A stretch of 64,000 nucleotides of DNA from Eumeta japonica (GCA_005406025.1 BGZK01000733.1:186001-250000), one strand, 5' to 3'. Counted from the stretch's first letter, positions 10,053-23,119 are shown. Translations and numbers: made by a program. Notes: generated from the letters alone by a model not told the origin.

Positions 10053-12020
10053 ATACACATTCATAGATGCAAGTCAAACATATAACGCTCCTTTTGGGCT
10101 TCCCCGTAATGAAGTCAATAGCGAAATTAAACTTATATCACCACCGCTTTTAGAAATGTTTTCTTTGTGGCGGTTATTTCTATGAGGGATAATATAATAC
10201 CGGATAATGTATAACACTAGTGAGTTAGAAGCTCTTTACGACCACCGTAACTCACAGTTGATAAAAAATCAGTTTTGTAATAAATTTTGAGCTAGGGCTT
10301 CTTCCTTTCTACGTCTTCCTTCCTTTAAACGTCTTCCTTTACTATAAATTAATTTTAAACAGAACGTTACATTTACCAGTTGATCCCAAGCCAAAAATCG
10401 AATTTAAAAGGAGATCAAGGAATTGGCTATCCTTACTACATTATAAAATGTATACTAAAAAATCAAAAACTAAACCAAATAAGTATTACTTTAAGTTTGC
10501 AAAAATTGAAAATAGTATACTGAAATTAATCTAATTTATTTCAAACCTTCCAATAACTCACAATCAAGTGAGTACTTGAGCGTTACATAATGTGTAGTTT
10601 GGTTTATACCGTTATTTCAATTTTCTAACAGACATAGAAATTCATATCATTCGTTCGTTTGTAGACGTAAACCATTTTTATAAACAATTTGTTAGTAAAT
10701 TAATTACTGTAAAGGGGTTTACATCACGTACAATACTTCCATCTGTGTAATATTAATATTGCCATTACTTCTATTAATAGTTAAATAATGTTAATGATTT
10801 GGCTTGCATAGACATAGGCATATAGGTCCTAAGAGAAAATTCTGAAGTGGCCAAATATAATATAATATTGAAAGAACAATTGAGGTTTTTGAAAATTGAT
10901 CACTTCGGGAGTAGATTACATTTTTTTTTGTGTGCATTGTCTTTGTGATTTGTTTTTGTGGTATCATTTTCAAAATTCCGAGTCGGCATTACAACGAATT
11001 TAAGTCGAAATAATATTAGCGCTATGACTTTTTACGATTTTCGTTGTTACTTAAGTCAACAAAATCATTGTCAGAGGCATTGAATTGGCATTTGGTTATA
11101 GAGCTCCATCTCGTAGTTGTGTGTATTCCTGGCTGAAAGAATAAGCTAACCGGCGGAGTGGGTCTATTTTAGGATTTTCAGACGAAAGCTGTAAAAATTC
11201 AAAGCATCGATAAGCGAATAGTTGCCTCTTGATACGGCCTCTTTGTCCAGAGTATCGGAAAGAGCTCGCGAACAGCGGCCCGCGGCAGAATCGCCCGCCA
11301 CGGCGACGCGTTCGCACACTGCGCTGAGGTAGCGCATTCGTGTTTGAGGCGCCACGGGGAACCGGTAACGCCTCGGCCGGACAGCGGCGAATGCCACCGA
11401 GAGACCGACGAAGGCGTCCCTGAGGAAGACTGCGGAAATATGTGAATAGGCAGGGAATGTATTTCTAAAAACAATAAACATTTCGTAAACATTTATGTGT
11501 TAATAAATGATAATCCAGAAATCTTCTTTCACTATATATAAATCCCAGCGTAGCTCCTTCCGGTTTCTCGATCTACAGCCGATTCCGGGTTACGACTCGC
11601 TGTTATGAACGTCGTCAAACGGAAGGTCCATGAGTTTTCAAGTTAAATCAGATTAATAGCAGTCGTTTCGTAATTTGGGAAGCACATCGAGACGTCGGTT
11701 GTGGACATTGCCATTGCACCGGGCACGGCGGACGTCAGCAGCTCCCGAACCTCGCCGGGACGGCTGAGGGGCGTGAGGTTCGAGCCTCTCCACCTGAGAT
11801 GATAAGGTCGTGGGGTGCTTAGAACTCACACAACAAAGGCGCTTTAACCAAAAATACCTAAACGCTCCGTTGTCTATTTCTAAACAGCAGCTAGAAGTAC
11901 TATTTTTTCCATTTCAAACTTTAAATCTGATCGATTTAAGTGAAAACGTTTCTTCGTGTTTTCTATGTTCTATAAAAACCTACCTCTAAAATTTTCATAA
12001 TATTTTGGAATTATAAATGA
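10045..12020. other. Unannotated DNA with islands near 11.3 and 11.75 kb
   Basis: AT-rich to about 11220. A GC-rich island runs 11230-11420, and another 11690-11800 contains GAGGTTCGAGCCTCTCC, superficially like a tRNA T-arm but without a matching tRNA body. Three overlapping minus-strand frames at 11096-11492 have no recognisable product. Confidence 0.45.
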
Positions 12021-12164
12021 ATAGGACTACAAAACACTTTTATACGATAGATTGTCATCTAGTTAGACAAATAAGACCACAAAATGCTCGACTGCTACAG
12101 ATTTATAGATCGCGATCAAGGTGTATATTCTATTTACGTACATAAGACCACAAAATCCTTGACT
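12021..12164 (+). promoter_or_regulatory. Triple ATAAGACCACAAAAT motif cluster
   Basis: The motif occurs three times in one orientation: ATAGGACTACAAAACACTT (12021), ATAAGACCACAAAATGCTCGACT (12071) and ATAAGACCACAAAATCCTTGACT (12142). The last two agree at all but two of 23 positions. The core ACCACA is the known RUNX (Runt/Lozenge) recognition core. Regulation is inferred from repetition and the core only. Confidence 0.35.
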
Positions 12165-14859
12165 ACTCCCATTACAAATTAAAGTTAAACTGCAACAACA
12201 CATGAACCACATTATTCTAGTGCGAGCGCGATATCCGCGAGCCTACATCATCGTGTTGTCATCGTACGATTCATACCGTCGAAAAAAAACTAGATCGAGC
12301 GCGTGTCACGCAGGAGGCGCTCGAGCGGGCCCGCAGCATTTATTTTGTTCGCTGTAACGTCGAATACGGCAGAGGACAACGTACCTTTTTCATTCGAAAC
12401 AAAAGCGTACGGCACCGGCCGGTCGTGCTGTTCGAAGAGACGAACTGGAAAAGCGGTTTTTACGCGCGCGAGCGTCAGAGCGAACCAGTCACGTCGACAG
12501 AGAAGAGGCGACGACCGGATTCATTCATTGGGGTACACAATCGTAGCTGCGGCAGGTCATATTGAACTACATCGTCAGAATTACAATAGCAGGATCTCGT
12601 TTTTAAGAAACGGTGAGGTTAGTATGGATCATAAAAATTTAAACCTTTCTGTTATGTTGCAGGGCAGAATTGACAATGAAGTAGTACGATTTTTGTCAAA
12701 AATCATAATAATATCGTTTGATATCTTTTATTTTGAATACTTATTTTCGTTGATACTTTTAATAACATGAATATTTTGCAAAAAAGCCTTTGGGACTCCG
12801 TTCGTTTGGCGCATGAGTCCCCAAGCCGAGCCGTGTGATTTGCGATTACACTTAGGTACATAGCTAAGTCTTACTCGAAGGCGTCTTCTTTCTTTGCCTC
12901 CGCCTATTTTTCTACGGAACCCTAAACATGGTTTATTTGCCGACAGCCGAACTAAGCTACAGAAACGGCGGGCGCAGGATGACGTAACGCAGCCTTCCGC
13001 GGCCCGCCTAGGCGCTGCGGCACCGGCTAATGTGCAGCTGTCTAAAACCGCATATTTGGGTCATTTTTTTGGCCGTATGCTCGCCCATTTTCGTAATGGG
13101 CCATATTAACATAATGCGACAGCGCCGCAGCAGAGGACGCCGCGGCGGCGTCGACTGACGAGGGCTCCTTGTCGCGGCGGTGGCCTCCGACGGCGTCTCG
13201 CCACGACGGCGCGCTTAGGTAATGCTTCAAAGAAAACACAACTAGGCGCTTGTCGATTCCGTTATTTGGTCACTTTCATCAGATAAATAAGAACTTCACG
13301 ACCGCCATCGGATGCCTTAGCGTATGATCTATTATATTATTCACATTCTACTGATATTTTAAGGTTGTGTTGAAAATCCTCAAGTCAAGTGAAATACAAT
13401 TATTTTTTTTAAATAAAGACATATTTTTATTCTACGACTCATAATGCCAAAGTATTTGCGAGCGCTTTACAAACGAAAAATTTTTTTCTTCTCTTGTTAG
13501 CAACTATGTCTGTGGCTGCTCTTTTTAGTACTTGAAAGTGGGAAAATTTGCATACAATTGCATGGATGATTTAGTGAAGATTAATTTTGTCACCTTTAAA
13601 AAATCATTTAATGGCATAGAAAAGAACAAACATCAAAACAGTTTAGAAAAAAATCCTGTCAATAAACCATGAAACTTGTGAAAACCACGATCATTTGTTA
13701 AAAAATCCATTAATTCAGCCTTTTTTTTTTGTTATTTTTAGAGTTATAGCGAGTACTTTCCTATTGAAAATGGTTATGTAAGTAAATTCAGTGTCTTTAA
13801 ATTATAATTAATAAAATATATAATTTTGGAAACGGAATTGCATTTCAAATTAGGTAATGTATTTATGGCTGTCTCTAGTTACTTCTAGAGACCGCCATAG
13901 TAAGAGTAAAGATCTAGAGACATAGAGAGTAAATTTATCTCTTTGTTTCGGAGAAACTGAGTTGTAATAGTTGCAATAATATACGTGCCATATTCAATTT
14001 TTTTTTTCAACATTTAAAAATGGGTTATTTTTCTTTCTTATCAAAAATTTAACGAACAATATGAGGATATGGATTTTCTACATTTTTGATATTCTGTTTT
14101 TAATAAAAGCACATACTTCTACAATATTTATCACATTTTACCATTTTGGTTTTGGTGTTCTCTATGGTGTCTATACTTATACGTACATAGAGCATACTGA
14201 TAGTTCTGCACTCCTGGCCGTTCATAAATGTTTGAATTTCGAATGTTATATTTTTTAAAAAATAATAAACTCAATTCATTGAAAAATATTTATTGGCGGG
14301 AAATCGTGTGTCAATTATTTTTTTTATTTTTAACACAAGTTTGAAGTTTATGGCCCTTAGTAAAAATGAAATTAACATGGCTGGAAACATGGCTGTATTG
14401 TTACATGCTGGAAAGAAAGCAACAGTCTTCTATATGGGCGTTCGAAGGCGACAGTAAACCAACAAAATTGAAGAAGACGAGAAGCGTAGACAAAAAAATG
14501 ATTGCGTCTATTTCTCCAAGTCGGGTTTTGTCTGTACAAAGTCACTTGAAGAAAAAAGACAGTTAATATTGAGTGGTACACCATCATTTGTTTTCGCAAT
14601 GTCTCAGAAAAAATTAGGGAAAAGCGAATAAAACGATAACATTTTTGACTTCTGAAAAGATAAAGCTCATGACCCATCCCGCATTTAGGCCAGACCAAAC
14701 ACTATGCAATTTCTTCCTTTTTCCAAAAATCAAAGATTTGATGAGAGATTTAACATTTACGGAGCCAGAAGAGACTGTGATAGTTTTCAACCAGCACGGG
14801 CAAAACATGCCCTCAAACCAATGATCTTCGTGTTTTCAAAAATGGTTTTAAAAGCAGTT
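12165..14859. other. Unannotated DNA with islands at 12.3-12.5 and 13.0-13.2 kb
   Basis: GC islands at about 12300-12530 and 12960-13220 sit in AT-rich DNA. A 155-codon frame at 12303-12770 starts at GTG, has no domain and runs from a GC island into AT-rich sequence. A short hairpin GTCTCTAG/CTAGAGAC lies at about 13872-13893. TTCTACGGAACCCTAAAC near 12910 looks like the end of a lepidopteran interspersed repeat. Confidence 0.45.
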
Positions 14860-15300
14860 TCAACAATAAACAGAGATTCAAATTCAACATCACTTGGGGA
14901 TCGGCATCGTGATCAGGACCGGGATCAGCATCAAGAGCTCCTTAGATGGTTTCATATTAAAAAAATAGCGCATTACTAAGGGTCCACCTATTATGGAATC
15001 AATAACGAGAACGAGATAGGTATCATGGTTGATAACGTTATTGATCAATATCAAAGATGAGAAATTCACTGTATGTCCACGCGGACATACAGTGAACATA
15101 TTTTGAACCGAAATCTAGGTCGGTACCAGAATGGAAATCAAAAGCGGAGACAGGACCGAAGTGGAAAGAAGGAACAACATTGAGACTATGGTTGACAGTG
15201 TGACCAGTCTATATAAAAGACGAAAGAATTTATTCGATGATCACGCGGGTGGAGCCAAGGGTGAAAGCTAGTAAGATATAAAACAAGAACTACAGATATA
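14860..15300 (-). repeat. Interspersed repeat with GGGATC/GACCGG units (minus orientation)
   Basis: Runs of GGGATCGGCATCGTGATCAGGACCGGGATC (split here by spacing) and later CGCGGGTGGAGCCAAGGG followed by GAAAGCTAGTAA are the reverse complement of the AGCTAGCTTTTGCCCGCGGCT repeat seen at 54.2 and 63.3 kb. It contains the perfect hairpin at 15065-15096. Confidence 0.5.
15065..15096. repeat. Perfect 14-bp hairpin
   Basis: TTCACTGTATGTCC, a four-base loop ACGC, then GGACATACAGTGAA. The arms are exact reverse complements. It lies in the interspersed repeat at 14860-15300. Confidence 0.9.
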
Positions 15301-15315
15301 ACACTGAAAATCGGA

Positions 15316-15525
15316 AAACTTTAATGGAGATGGACGGGACACATGATAATAGATCATGACAAATGGAATAAGAAAATGTTAAGACGGTTTCCAAGGGAAG
15401 GAAAAAAGAAAAGAGGCAGACCACAAAAAAGATGTGATGATGTCATTAGAGATGTGGCAGGTGCAATGTGGAACAGAATGGCTCAAGATTAATCAGAGTG
15501 GAAATGGTTGGAGGAGGCCTTTGCC
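15316..15525 (+). pseudogene. RTE-type LINE, C-terminal ORF2 fragment
   Basis: The remains of the C-terminal tail of a non-LTR reverse transcriptase ORF. One frame shows the W-R-W-T-G-H motif, then KRGRPQKRCDDVIRDVAGAM and MAQD, a stop, then SEWKWLEEAFA. This order (WAGH ... GRP..R..D.. ... W...A.D...W..L.EA) is the standard end of RTE-like ORFs. Two in-frame stops, at about 15322 and 15490, show it is dead. Only the 3' end survives, as expected from 5' truncation during target-primed reverse transcription. Confidence 0.8.
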
Positions 15526-15929
15526 GATTGACAAACAGATCTTCAGACAAATGCCAAACAAAAACTACTTTAGTAATATATAAGAAAATTTTCATATTTA
15601 GGTTTTACATTTATTTTGTATATTTATACTTTTCATATTTTGTTATTAGGTTAAAATGATCTGAATAACGGCTATTATTATATTATTATTATTTAATATT
15701 TTTTTCTCTTTCTGTAAATAAATAAAACATTCCGTTCGACAATTGATAGTTTCAACGGTGTCGATTTTCCATACGATATTTCACCAGTTTCAACCCCTCA
15801 GGAGTTGAACTTCTAAAAACTTTTTAGTGCTTATTTATTAGTTATAACAATCTCTTGTAAAATTTGAAGTCCCTAGACCAAGTACTTTACACTGTGCGAT
15901 GATATATCAGACAGTTCACTGTTTTATAT
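15526..15929. other. AT-rich LINE 3' flank, nothing else recognised
   Basis: Probable 3' untranslated remnant of the LINE fragment, ending in A/T-rich sequence with AATAAA-like signals near 15718, then unclassified DNA. Confidence 0.4.
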
Positions 15930-15946
15930 ACATACATACATACATA

Positions 15947-16023
<77 letters not shown>

Positions 16024-16044
16024 GTGTGTGTGTGTGTTGTGTGT
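15930..16044. repeat. (CATA)n and (TG)n microsatellite
   Basis: Several CATA units lead into about 45 TG units, interrupted once by CG near 16019 and once by TTG near 16037. It is long enough to be length-polymorphic. Confidence 0.95.
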
Positions 16045-18290
16045 TTATAAACGTATGAATTCAAGATGATATAAAAATGATCTAATCAAGTATGAAAAAT
16101 ATTTGCTGTCAGAGGCGTAGAAGCGTGCAGGTAGCGAGAGGCGCGACAATTAAGGAAAAATGAATATTTAATACTTTTTTTCATATTATCTTGTTCCAAA
16201 TTTTCAGTTTAATTTTACGCAGTCGGATTCTTAATCATTAATACTTTTTAGTTCTGTTTTAACAACATTCCAAGATTGCGGTGTCGTCATTAGTGGTGTC
16301 AACGACGTATCTCATTGTAAAAATCGTGATAAATTGTTTTTACCGACATATTGCTATCCATTAATGATCATTGTGCTTACGTTTTATTATTTATTTATTG
16401 TTAATTGGGTAATGTGAAGAGCTTAACATACTAATGTTTGAAATTAAATGTAAGCTTTTATAATGATACATTACATCATCCTGACCAAAAGGAATCTTAT
16501 ACAAGTAACACTTAAACTTCTAAAACCAACATTTCCAGGACAGCTTGTGTATGTATTCTTTTTATGGTGATATAAGATTTCAACGGCGCGAATGATTAAA
16601 ATTATAATTTGTTGATAATAAAGCGCGTCGTGCGCGACCGCCAAGAATGCACCCGCTGCGCCGGCGCCGGCACGGGCGCCGCGCTCGGACCCTATCGCAC
16701 ACTGCCGACCATCACGCGCCCGCCGTTGGTATACGAACGGCTATGTAGATGATTTTGTAACAAACGCCTTCAGCAACTTGTTCAAAGGCTGTAATAATTC
16801 AGTCTTGTATTGCAACGGTATAAGAAGTCTTAGAATATCCATTACAAAGAAAAATTTCATATTCAAGGTTAGCAGAATAATGTTCAAAGATTTTAGAACA
16901 TAATTAACACTCGGTAATTATCAACCAGGTCACATATCTGATTTTAAAAATATAAACCGGATGTTCGGTCATGCCAATGGCTTTAAAAATCTAGAGATGA
17001 TTTCATCAAATGTAATATTTTCTGTTTTGGAGCCATCCAACAATTATACTATAGTTATAGTTACGAGTAAATAAATGAGTCTGATTTTACTATTGAAATA
17101 ATTAGTTGCTACTCTAATTCATTCGTGTATTTATTTGACTACAATTAATTGCCCAAAAGTTAGCGAGTTCATCAATTTTTTTTAATTTTTATTATTATTT
17201 GCAATTTTAATATTAATATAGTAACATTGTTATTAAATAATAGACCTAATATTTTATTAAGACCTACACATTACACGAACACGAACATGGATGTTATCTC
17301 ATGCCGTACCAGCCAGATGGCGTTAGTGTGCTATCGCAGCTTCCTCCGATAATGTACTAGCCGTCGGCGATGTTTATACATTTTCATAGCTTATTACTAC
17401 ACGCATTACTTAACGTTTATGTAAATATTTGATGATTCGAATGAATACAAAACTCGAACAAGGAATTGATGTCTAAACGTTGTGTCAGAAATATAATTAC
17501 GTCACGATAACAGAAGAATCTTTTAATATTGAAGATGTTACGATATGCAAATAATGAAGCAAATAAAAATGTAATGTTTGCTCTGTCATTATAAGGTTTA
17601 GCTGTCAGCAAAAGTTCTACAGAGGGACTCCCAATACTTGCTTTGAAATATCTCTTTGATGATTTGCTTTCAGGGGTTTTTCCGAAAGGGATTTGATCGA
17701 AAATACTGCTACTGCTGTATAGCGCTTCTTTTTACTGGTGCTACCCGAGAATTAGGGTTGAGTACTTCGGCCGGAAATTTGCGAGGGTTTAATTTTTAAG
17801 TACAAAAACTGAGTCAACTTTTGAACTAAGTAAGTATTCCGAATGGCATGCGACATCGTCATGCAAGCCTCCACCTCCAAAACAACTTATTTAAGGCGAT
17901 GGGACACGGTTCAGATACCTCACTTCCTTATATGATGTAGATATTATAATTGAAGTCGAGTTTGTTTAGCCGTAAATAGACCTGAGAATAAAAGAAATTA
18001 AAAAAAATACAATAACAATAAAAACGAAATGCTTTCGTTCGTCAATTTGTTGGTCAGCAGCTGTCATCTGTAACAGTCGTTGAATAGTAAAAATTTCGCA
18101 CCAAATGGGGCATCCAGCATCTACTACAAATTTGGAAACTCTTTACACAAAATTATAATGCCTACAATGAATAATTTTATGGAATTTCATACGCAGGGAC
18201 CGCATCGGTTACTGCAACAAGTTCAATGTTTTCATACAGGCCAATGAATTAGTATGGTCGTTATCGAGTATGGGTTTGTAAACTTAAAGC
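16045..18290. other. Unannotated AT-rich DNA with one island
   Basis: A compact GC island is at about 16620-16740 (GCGCCGGCGCCGGCACGGGCGC core region). A less extreme block is at 17290-17370. No exon, RNA gene or repeat family recognised. Confidence 0.45.
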
Positions 18291-18600
18291 AGTGACAATC
18301 CACGTAACACAGCGGATAGTTTGCCGCGCATGCGGAGTGACCGGAACGAGTCGATGGCGAGTGTCGAGTCGAGCATCATACGCCGTAAGCACACAAGTCG
18401 CCGTCGGGGGTGGGAAGCAAATGATAATTCTAGCATTATTTACGGGCAGCGGCAAAGGGGCCGAGCGGCGCATTAATCGCTCCCGAAATACAGATGCTTC
18501 CGCGAGCGCGCGCCGACCGCCGTCCAGGAAGGAAGTGTTTGTGTTGCCATAAAACCGCTGCGCGAATCGGGCCGCTGCCGGTCTATGCATACTTATACCA
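18291..18600. promoter_or_regulatory. GC island with CCATAAAAC motif
   Basis: GC-rich block with CCATAAAAC at 18547-18555 embedded in GC-rich flanks. TTTATG-type cores of this kind bind caudal and posterior Hox proteins in insects. Binding here is inference. The ORFs on both strands are compositional. Confidence 0.25.
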
Positions 18601-19019
18601 TTTTTAACAGAACGCGTTGAATACCGGACGTATTGGATACCTAAACCTATCAATTCAAAGTCGACTGCAAATCGATATATGCAAAAAAGATGCGATAGCC
18701 TGAAAATACCATGTCGTTAACAGGGTATTGTGGCATATTACATTTTCGACTACTTATTTCATGAAGTTCCCCTGTAAACCATATATTCTTTTATTGTTAT
18801 TAGACTTTAAACAGATTTTTTTTCTGTTATGTTCTCGGATTCGGCCTTCAATTGATTTATGTAAGTCTGTTTGCGAATTAAAAAAGGCCTCCTCACTTTT
18901 CACTTTCTAATGCAGTCTATTATCACGCTAATTATTTTATTTGATGATTTGACAAATAACGCTATATTACAGCGAATCTTAAGTGTGTCAATTTTCGGCC
19001 ATCAACGTTTATACCTAAT

Positions 19020-19695
19020 TTTTCTCATTCTAGCCCTTTAAAAATGGTTTCACAAAACACTGAAAACAGTTTTGGAAGTAATGAATCACCGTGTCCCACA
19101 CCTTTCTGGATGTTGAAAAACTCTCCTTTCTTCTTCAATTGGATGCATGTAGTGTTGTTGTGTATACATTCAAAATTAGTCTAATATAATTGTGTTCAAC
19201 TCCTTCGTCTCTTAGCGTTTCCCATATTTTTTCATGGATTAATAAGTCAAATGCTTTATTGTACTCATTGAATACTAAATAATATGTAAATCTGTATTCA
19301 ATACATTTCTCTATACTTTAGCGAACAGCTATATATAGTATATGGTATATCGTTGAGTTGTCTTTGCGAAAGCCTGCTTGTTCCATTGACTGTTGTTGAT
19401 TTAGTGTCCTTTCAATCCTTTTTTAAATATCGCATTTACAAACATTTTGTAAATATAATCTATTGATCGGTAGGTACCAATGTCAATTTGGCCTCTCTTT
19501 TCTTTAGTATTTTTATATATTAGACTGTATCCACTCTCACGGGATAATTCCATTTCGTATAATATCATTAAAAATCTCTGCAAGGATGAGTACTATTATT
19601 GATGAATACTACTGTAATTGGCTTCAATTAGGTGAATATGTCATTGTTTAAGCCATCTGGACCTGACATTTGTGTTACTTTGGAAATCAATAGTA
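19020..19695 (-). pseudogene. RTE-type LINE reverse transcriptase fragment
   Basis: Read on the minus strand, RT landmarks follow in order: SGPDGLNNDI (about 19677-19645), a GTYRSIDYIYK block (about 19480), EQAGFRKDNSTI (about 19385-19350), YNKAFDLLIHEKIWETLRDE (about 19260-19200) and KGVGHGDSLLPK (about 19120-19085). These correspond to the KAPGPDG, NYRPISL, EQAGFRKG.ST, .DY.KAFD and KGVRQGDPLSPKLF motifs of RTE-like reverse transcriptases. Frames change between the blocks, and the catalytic YADD region is not preserved. Confidence 0.8.
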
Positions 19696-19730
19696 TTATT
19701 AATACTTTGGAAATCAATAGTATTATTAAT
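19677..19730. repeat. Exact 27-bp tandem duplication
   Basis: ACTTTGGAAATCAATAG and the following ten bases are present twice, back to back and identical (19677-19703 and 19704-19730), at the edge of the LINE fragment. Confidence 0.95.
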
Positions 19731-21835
19731 GAAGTATATCTTTTTTGCAATATGCTCGATATGATAATATGTTCTGTCTATTCAGTTCCTCTCTGTTATG
19801 TCTTACTTTTCTACAACGTTTCGTAAAATGTTGTGACAGTTTCTAATACGCCTAGTCTTCTTTCTTTTTTCCCTTTTTATTTTTCACGTTTACTATCCAT
19901 TTTTTTTTTATTGTTTTCTTCAACTTTCTAGATGGGGGGTGGTGGTCTACTTCCCCTCGCTGACCAAACGTGTTCGGGGAGGATTTTCGGATGCTTTATT
20001 GCTATTCTTTATATTCATTTAATGTGTAACAAAGATTAGAACTCGTTCTTAGTAGATCGAATACATTTCATCGACTCGCTTTGACTTACTTGCCAATAGT
20101 CGCTTTATTTGTTCTTCAGGCGTATTTGGTTATTTTTTCCTTTTTTCCCTAAAGCTTTCTTTAAAATTTTGTTTTAAAAATCAGAAAAAAGAACATTGTA
20201 AAATAAAGCTTATCAAAAATACATAATGTAATTGATTATATCGGGCACATGAAAAATTAGAAATCAGATGTTAAATTTTCGAATGTATGAAGTCCCTTCC
20301 TGTACCTCGTACACTTGTAATTTAAAAATATCGTTGTTAAGGGAAAATGTTTTAACTATCATTTTGGCGTAGTTTAGCTCAATTGTACATAAAAGCATTA
20401 AGCACATACGTACTTATAACACTTAATCTCAAAAGTAAACATGACGAGAATTATTCGATCTTTCCCGCCGATCATTATCTGTTAGTAATGGTTACTTATA
20501 TATTATTTACGTATTTTGTTGAGGAGTATATTATTATATAAATAACTGTTTCATTTCATTTGCGATTGGCAGTTAGTAAATCAATACTTCGCATTAAAAG
20601 TCCCAACGAACTCGTAGTGACGTACTTGTCACCCGTTTTACCAACGGCAAAATATTGCTTTGTACAAAATAATCTACAAAAATTTGATTTCCACATTTAT
20701 CTGTTCTTATTCAGATTTTCCCTCGATTTTATGAAAAGTGAGCAAAGCGCAGGCCCCGGGCTTGGAACACTTACGTTAATACGCTTTGTTGATTTTTTAC
20801 AATAACTTCAGGCAATTTTTGAGTTAAGCGTTCTCGTGAAAGATATAACGGACTTCGGACTGACTTATAAATTAATGGATAATACTTGTATCCATTTATT
20901 AACAACTTGATCTAAGTCTAGTGATTATTAATAAATCTTCATAAAAGTATTACTTATAAGTAAAATTGGTATGCAGTTTTTAGTTTAGGTCTTTTTGCAG
21001 ATAAGTTTAATATATAATCAATATAATTTTATGTATGGAGCATACTATAAATAAATCTTGCATAAAAAATATAAAAAATAAACTAAATATTTATAACAAA
21101 AAAGTGCAGTATAAACTGCGCTTTAACAAGTTAAAATTAATTTTAACATGTTATTTATAGGATAAATTAACCATCGTTTTTAACAAATAGCTGCATTCGT
21201 CATCCCACACAAACTAGGAAAAAGCGCGTCGTCAAAACATCGCGTGACCAACTGTTACAGCACTCGAAGGTGCCGCATTTGTAAGAGTAATCAATGGTGT
21301 TCGTCAATGCTCTAGCTGGCCTCCCAAAACCGAAATTCATTATGAGCGATGTTGATTTTAATGCAGAGCACAATCCCGATTTGAACTTCAATTTACATCC
21401 GGGTCAGGAACCTGATGTCTAGGCCGGTCTTTATGCTGTTCTCGTTACAGATCTCGAGTCTGATGTCATTTCCGGTTTTGAATTTTGCTTTATTGAAAAG
21501 TTTCTCATCTAATCTTTACATTTCTCCAATCTGTCCTAATATTTTTATCCAATAATTCGATGCCTAACTAGGAGCCTGGATATAATTTTCTGTATCTTAA
21601 ATGTTATGGGATTTCAATACAATATTCTCCTATGATTTTTTATTTGATGTTTAATTTTTTAAAAACATTATAAAGAATATGTCGCCCTTCAGTAGTAACC
21701 GATAACTTAAGTATCAGTGCTCACGCAAACCGAAATCACATTAAACCATATTCAGAGACGATTTTCCAAAAAAATTGTAGTCGCATGCGTACATAGTAAG
21801 AAAAACCTGTCCTTCGAATTTTATATTTACAAACT
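19731..21835. other. Unannotated AT-rich DNA
   Basis: No gene recognised. A segment at about 21350-21480 has CCGATT/CCGGGTC/TCTCGAGTC units resembling the dispersed pyrimidine-biased repeat at 23.5 and 44.4 kb. Confidence 0.4.
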
Positions 21836-22270
21836 TTCTAATCCCGGCGATTTTGCAACGAGTGCGTTCCCGGCGCCGACGCACAAGAGCGTGCGCGGGC
21901 GCGGGGCGACGGCCGCGACGGCGCGGCGGCGAGCGAGGGCTCCGTTCGGCGATCGACACCAGTTAACCATAAAAGATTAGAAACGAAAAAGCAAATTCCT
22001 CGACAAAGTAAACAAGAACTACGACGCGCTCCCGGCGGCGGCCGGCGGCTTATGAGAGCGCGCGGGCGCTCGGCGCTCCCGTCTCGTGTTTTAGGAAACA
22101 ATTATAGTTTTTAGCGTCGGCCCGCTCCTAACTGTTTACGAATTATGCGGAGCGCGCGAAGCGACGGGGCGGACTTTTATACAGCCCCCGCGGCTTGCGC
22201 AACGCGCGCCGACGCCGCCGCGTGCGCTGCGACCGCGCTCCGGTTGGAATCACGGAGCTATCGCCCGAAA
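21836..22270. promoter_or_regulatory. Large GC island
   Basis: About 430 bases of strongly GC- and CpG-rich DNA in two blocks, with GGACTTTTATACAGC at 22171-22185 in the second. ORFs on both strands are open over the whole island, which argues for composition rather than coding. A regulatory or promoter role is possible. Confidence 0.3.
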
Positions 22271-22574
22271 CCTGTCATCTATGAGTAGTACTATATTGAT
22301 ACAGTTAGTAAGTTTCGATATTACAAAGTTGCATAAGAAATATTACAATAGTGTTTCATTATTCAAAATTTTATATATCTTCAAATATATTAAAAGGATA
22401 GACGATTCGTACAATAGTGTAATAGGACCGACGTGGACCGGCTCGGCCTGCGAGGTGCCGCACCCTGACAATATGGACGTGAAGTGAGAGCTTCCGCTGT
22501 TGTTTCGTCCAGTAACTAAAAGTTCCGTTGGTCCACTCCGTCAGTTGATTCTTACCTCGCATCAGATGTCCTAT
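22271..22574. other. Unannotated DNA
   Basis: No feature recognised. A GC-rich patch at 22425-22470 (GACCGACGTGGACCGGCTCGG region) is too short to call. Confidence 0.4.
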
Positions 22575-22690
22575 TCATGTCCAAAAGGGCGACATTGCAC
22601 CGGTGACTGGTTTTACCCATGAACACATGGGCAGCGGTGACCTAGTTTTTATTAGCTTGTTTGCCTCTATACTGCTATAAAAATAATGAA
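22575..22690 (+). mobile_element. Lepidopteran SINE/LINE-tail-like repeat, diverged
   Basis: CCCATGAACACATGGGCAGCGGTGACC followed by TTAGCTTGTTTGCCTC and TATAAAAATAATG resembles the common lepidopteran repeat ending in ...GGGCGGCGGT...GCTCGTTTGCC...ATAAAAAAA. A better copy of the same end is at 41.4-41.6 kb. Confidence 0.5.
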
Positions 22691-23119
22691 ATCTCTCATT
22701 ACGTGTATCTCAGGTTTACAAATTTTAACATTACAACGTTTTGAACAGATTATCTTGCAATAAATGCGTTTAGTTATTTCTATAAAATGTAGTATTACCA
22801 ATATAATTTACTTTCTCTAATTTTTCGATATTGTCGCAAATCAGTTTAGGCGAATTTATACTTCTTATCAGAGCTCAGACCCGTTTCTTAATACGATATG
22901 TTCCAAACCACAATCGCAAAATGTATCAGGGGGATGAAAAACGATATACCTATGCCGAATCTTTACGACCGCGTGTACGAAACGCTTAGGAAAGTCCTTG
23001 GGGCGGTACCCCGCACCGACTAGCGCTAACCGCTTTAGCGAAAATCAAACAAGGTGCGACGAATGAAATCAGCCCGGGTGCTAGTCAAATCGATAAAAAA
23101 TCCATTCTATATAACAAAA
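22691..23119. other. Unannotated DNA
   Basis: AT-rich, no feature recognised apart from sequence leading into the repeat end at 23.1-23.2 kb. Confidence 0.4.

Noticed and set aside
9949..10185. Frame with a Thr-His run
   Set aside because: Created by the AC microsatellite.
11690..11800. tRNA-like GAGGTTCGAGCCTCTCC
   Set aside because: No acceptor stem, D-arm or anticodon arm can be folded around it.
12303..12770. 155-codon plus-strand frame
   Set aside because: It starts at GTG, crosses from a GC island into AT-rich DNA, has no domain and changes composition midway.
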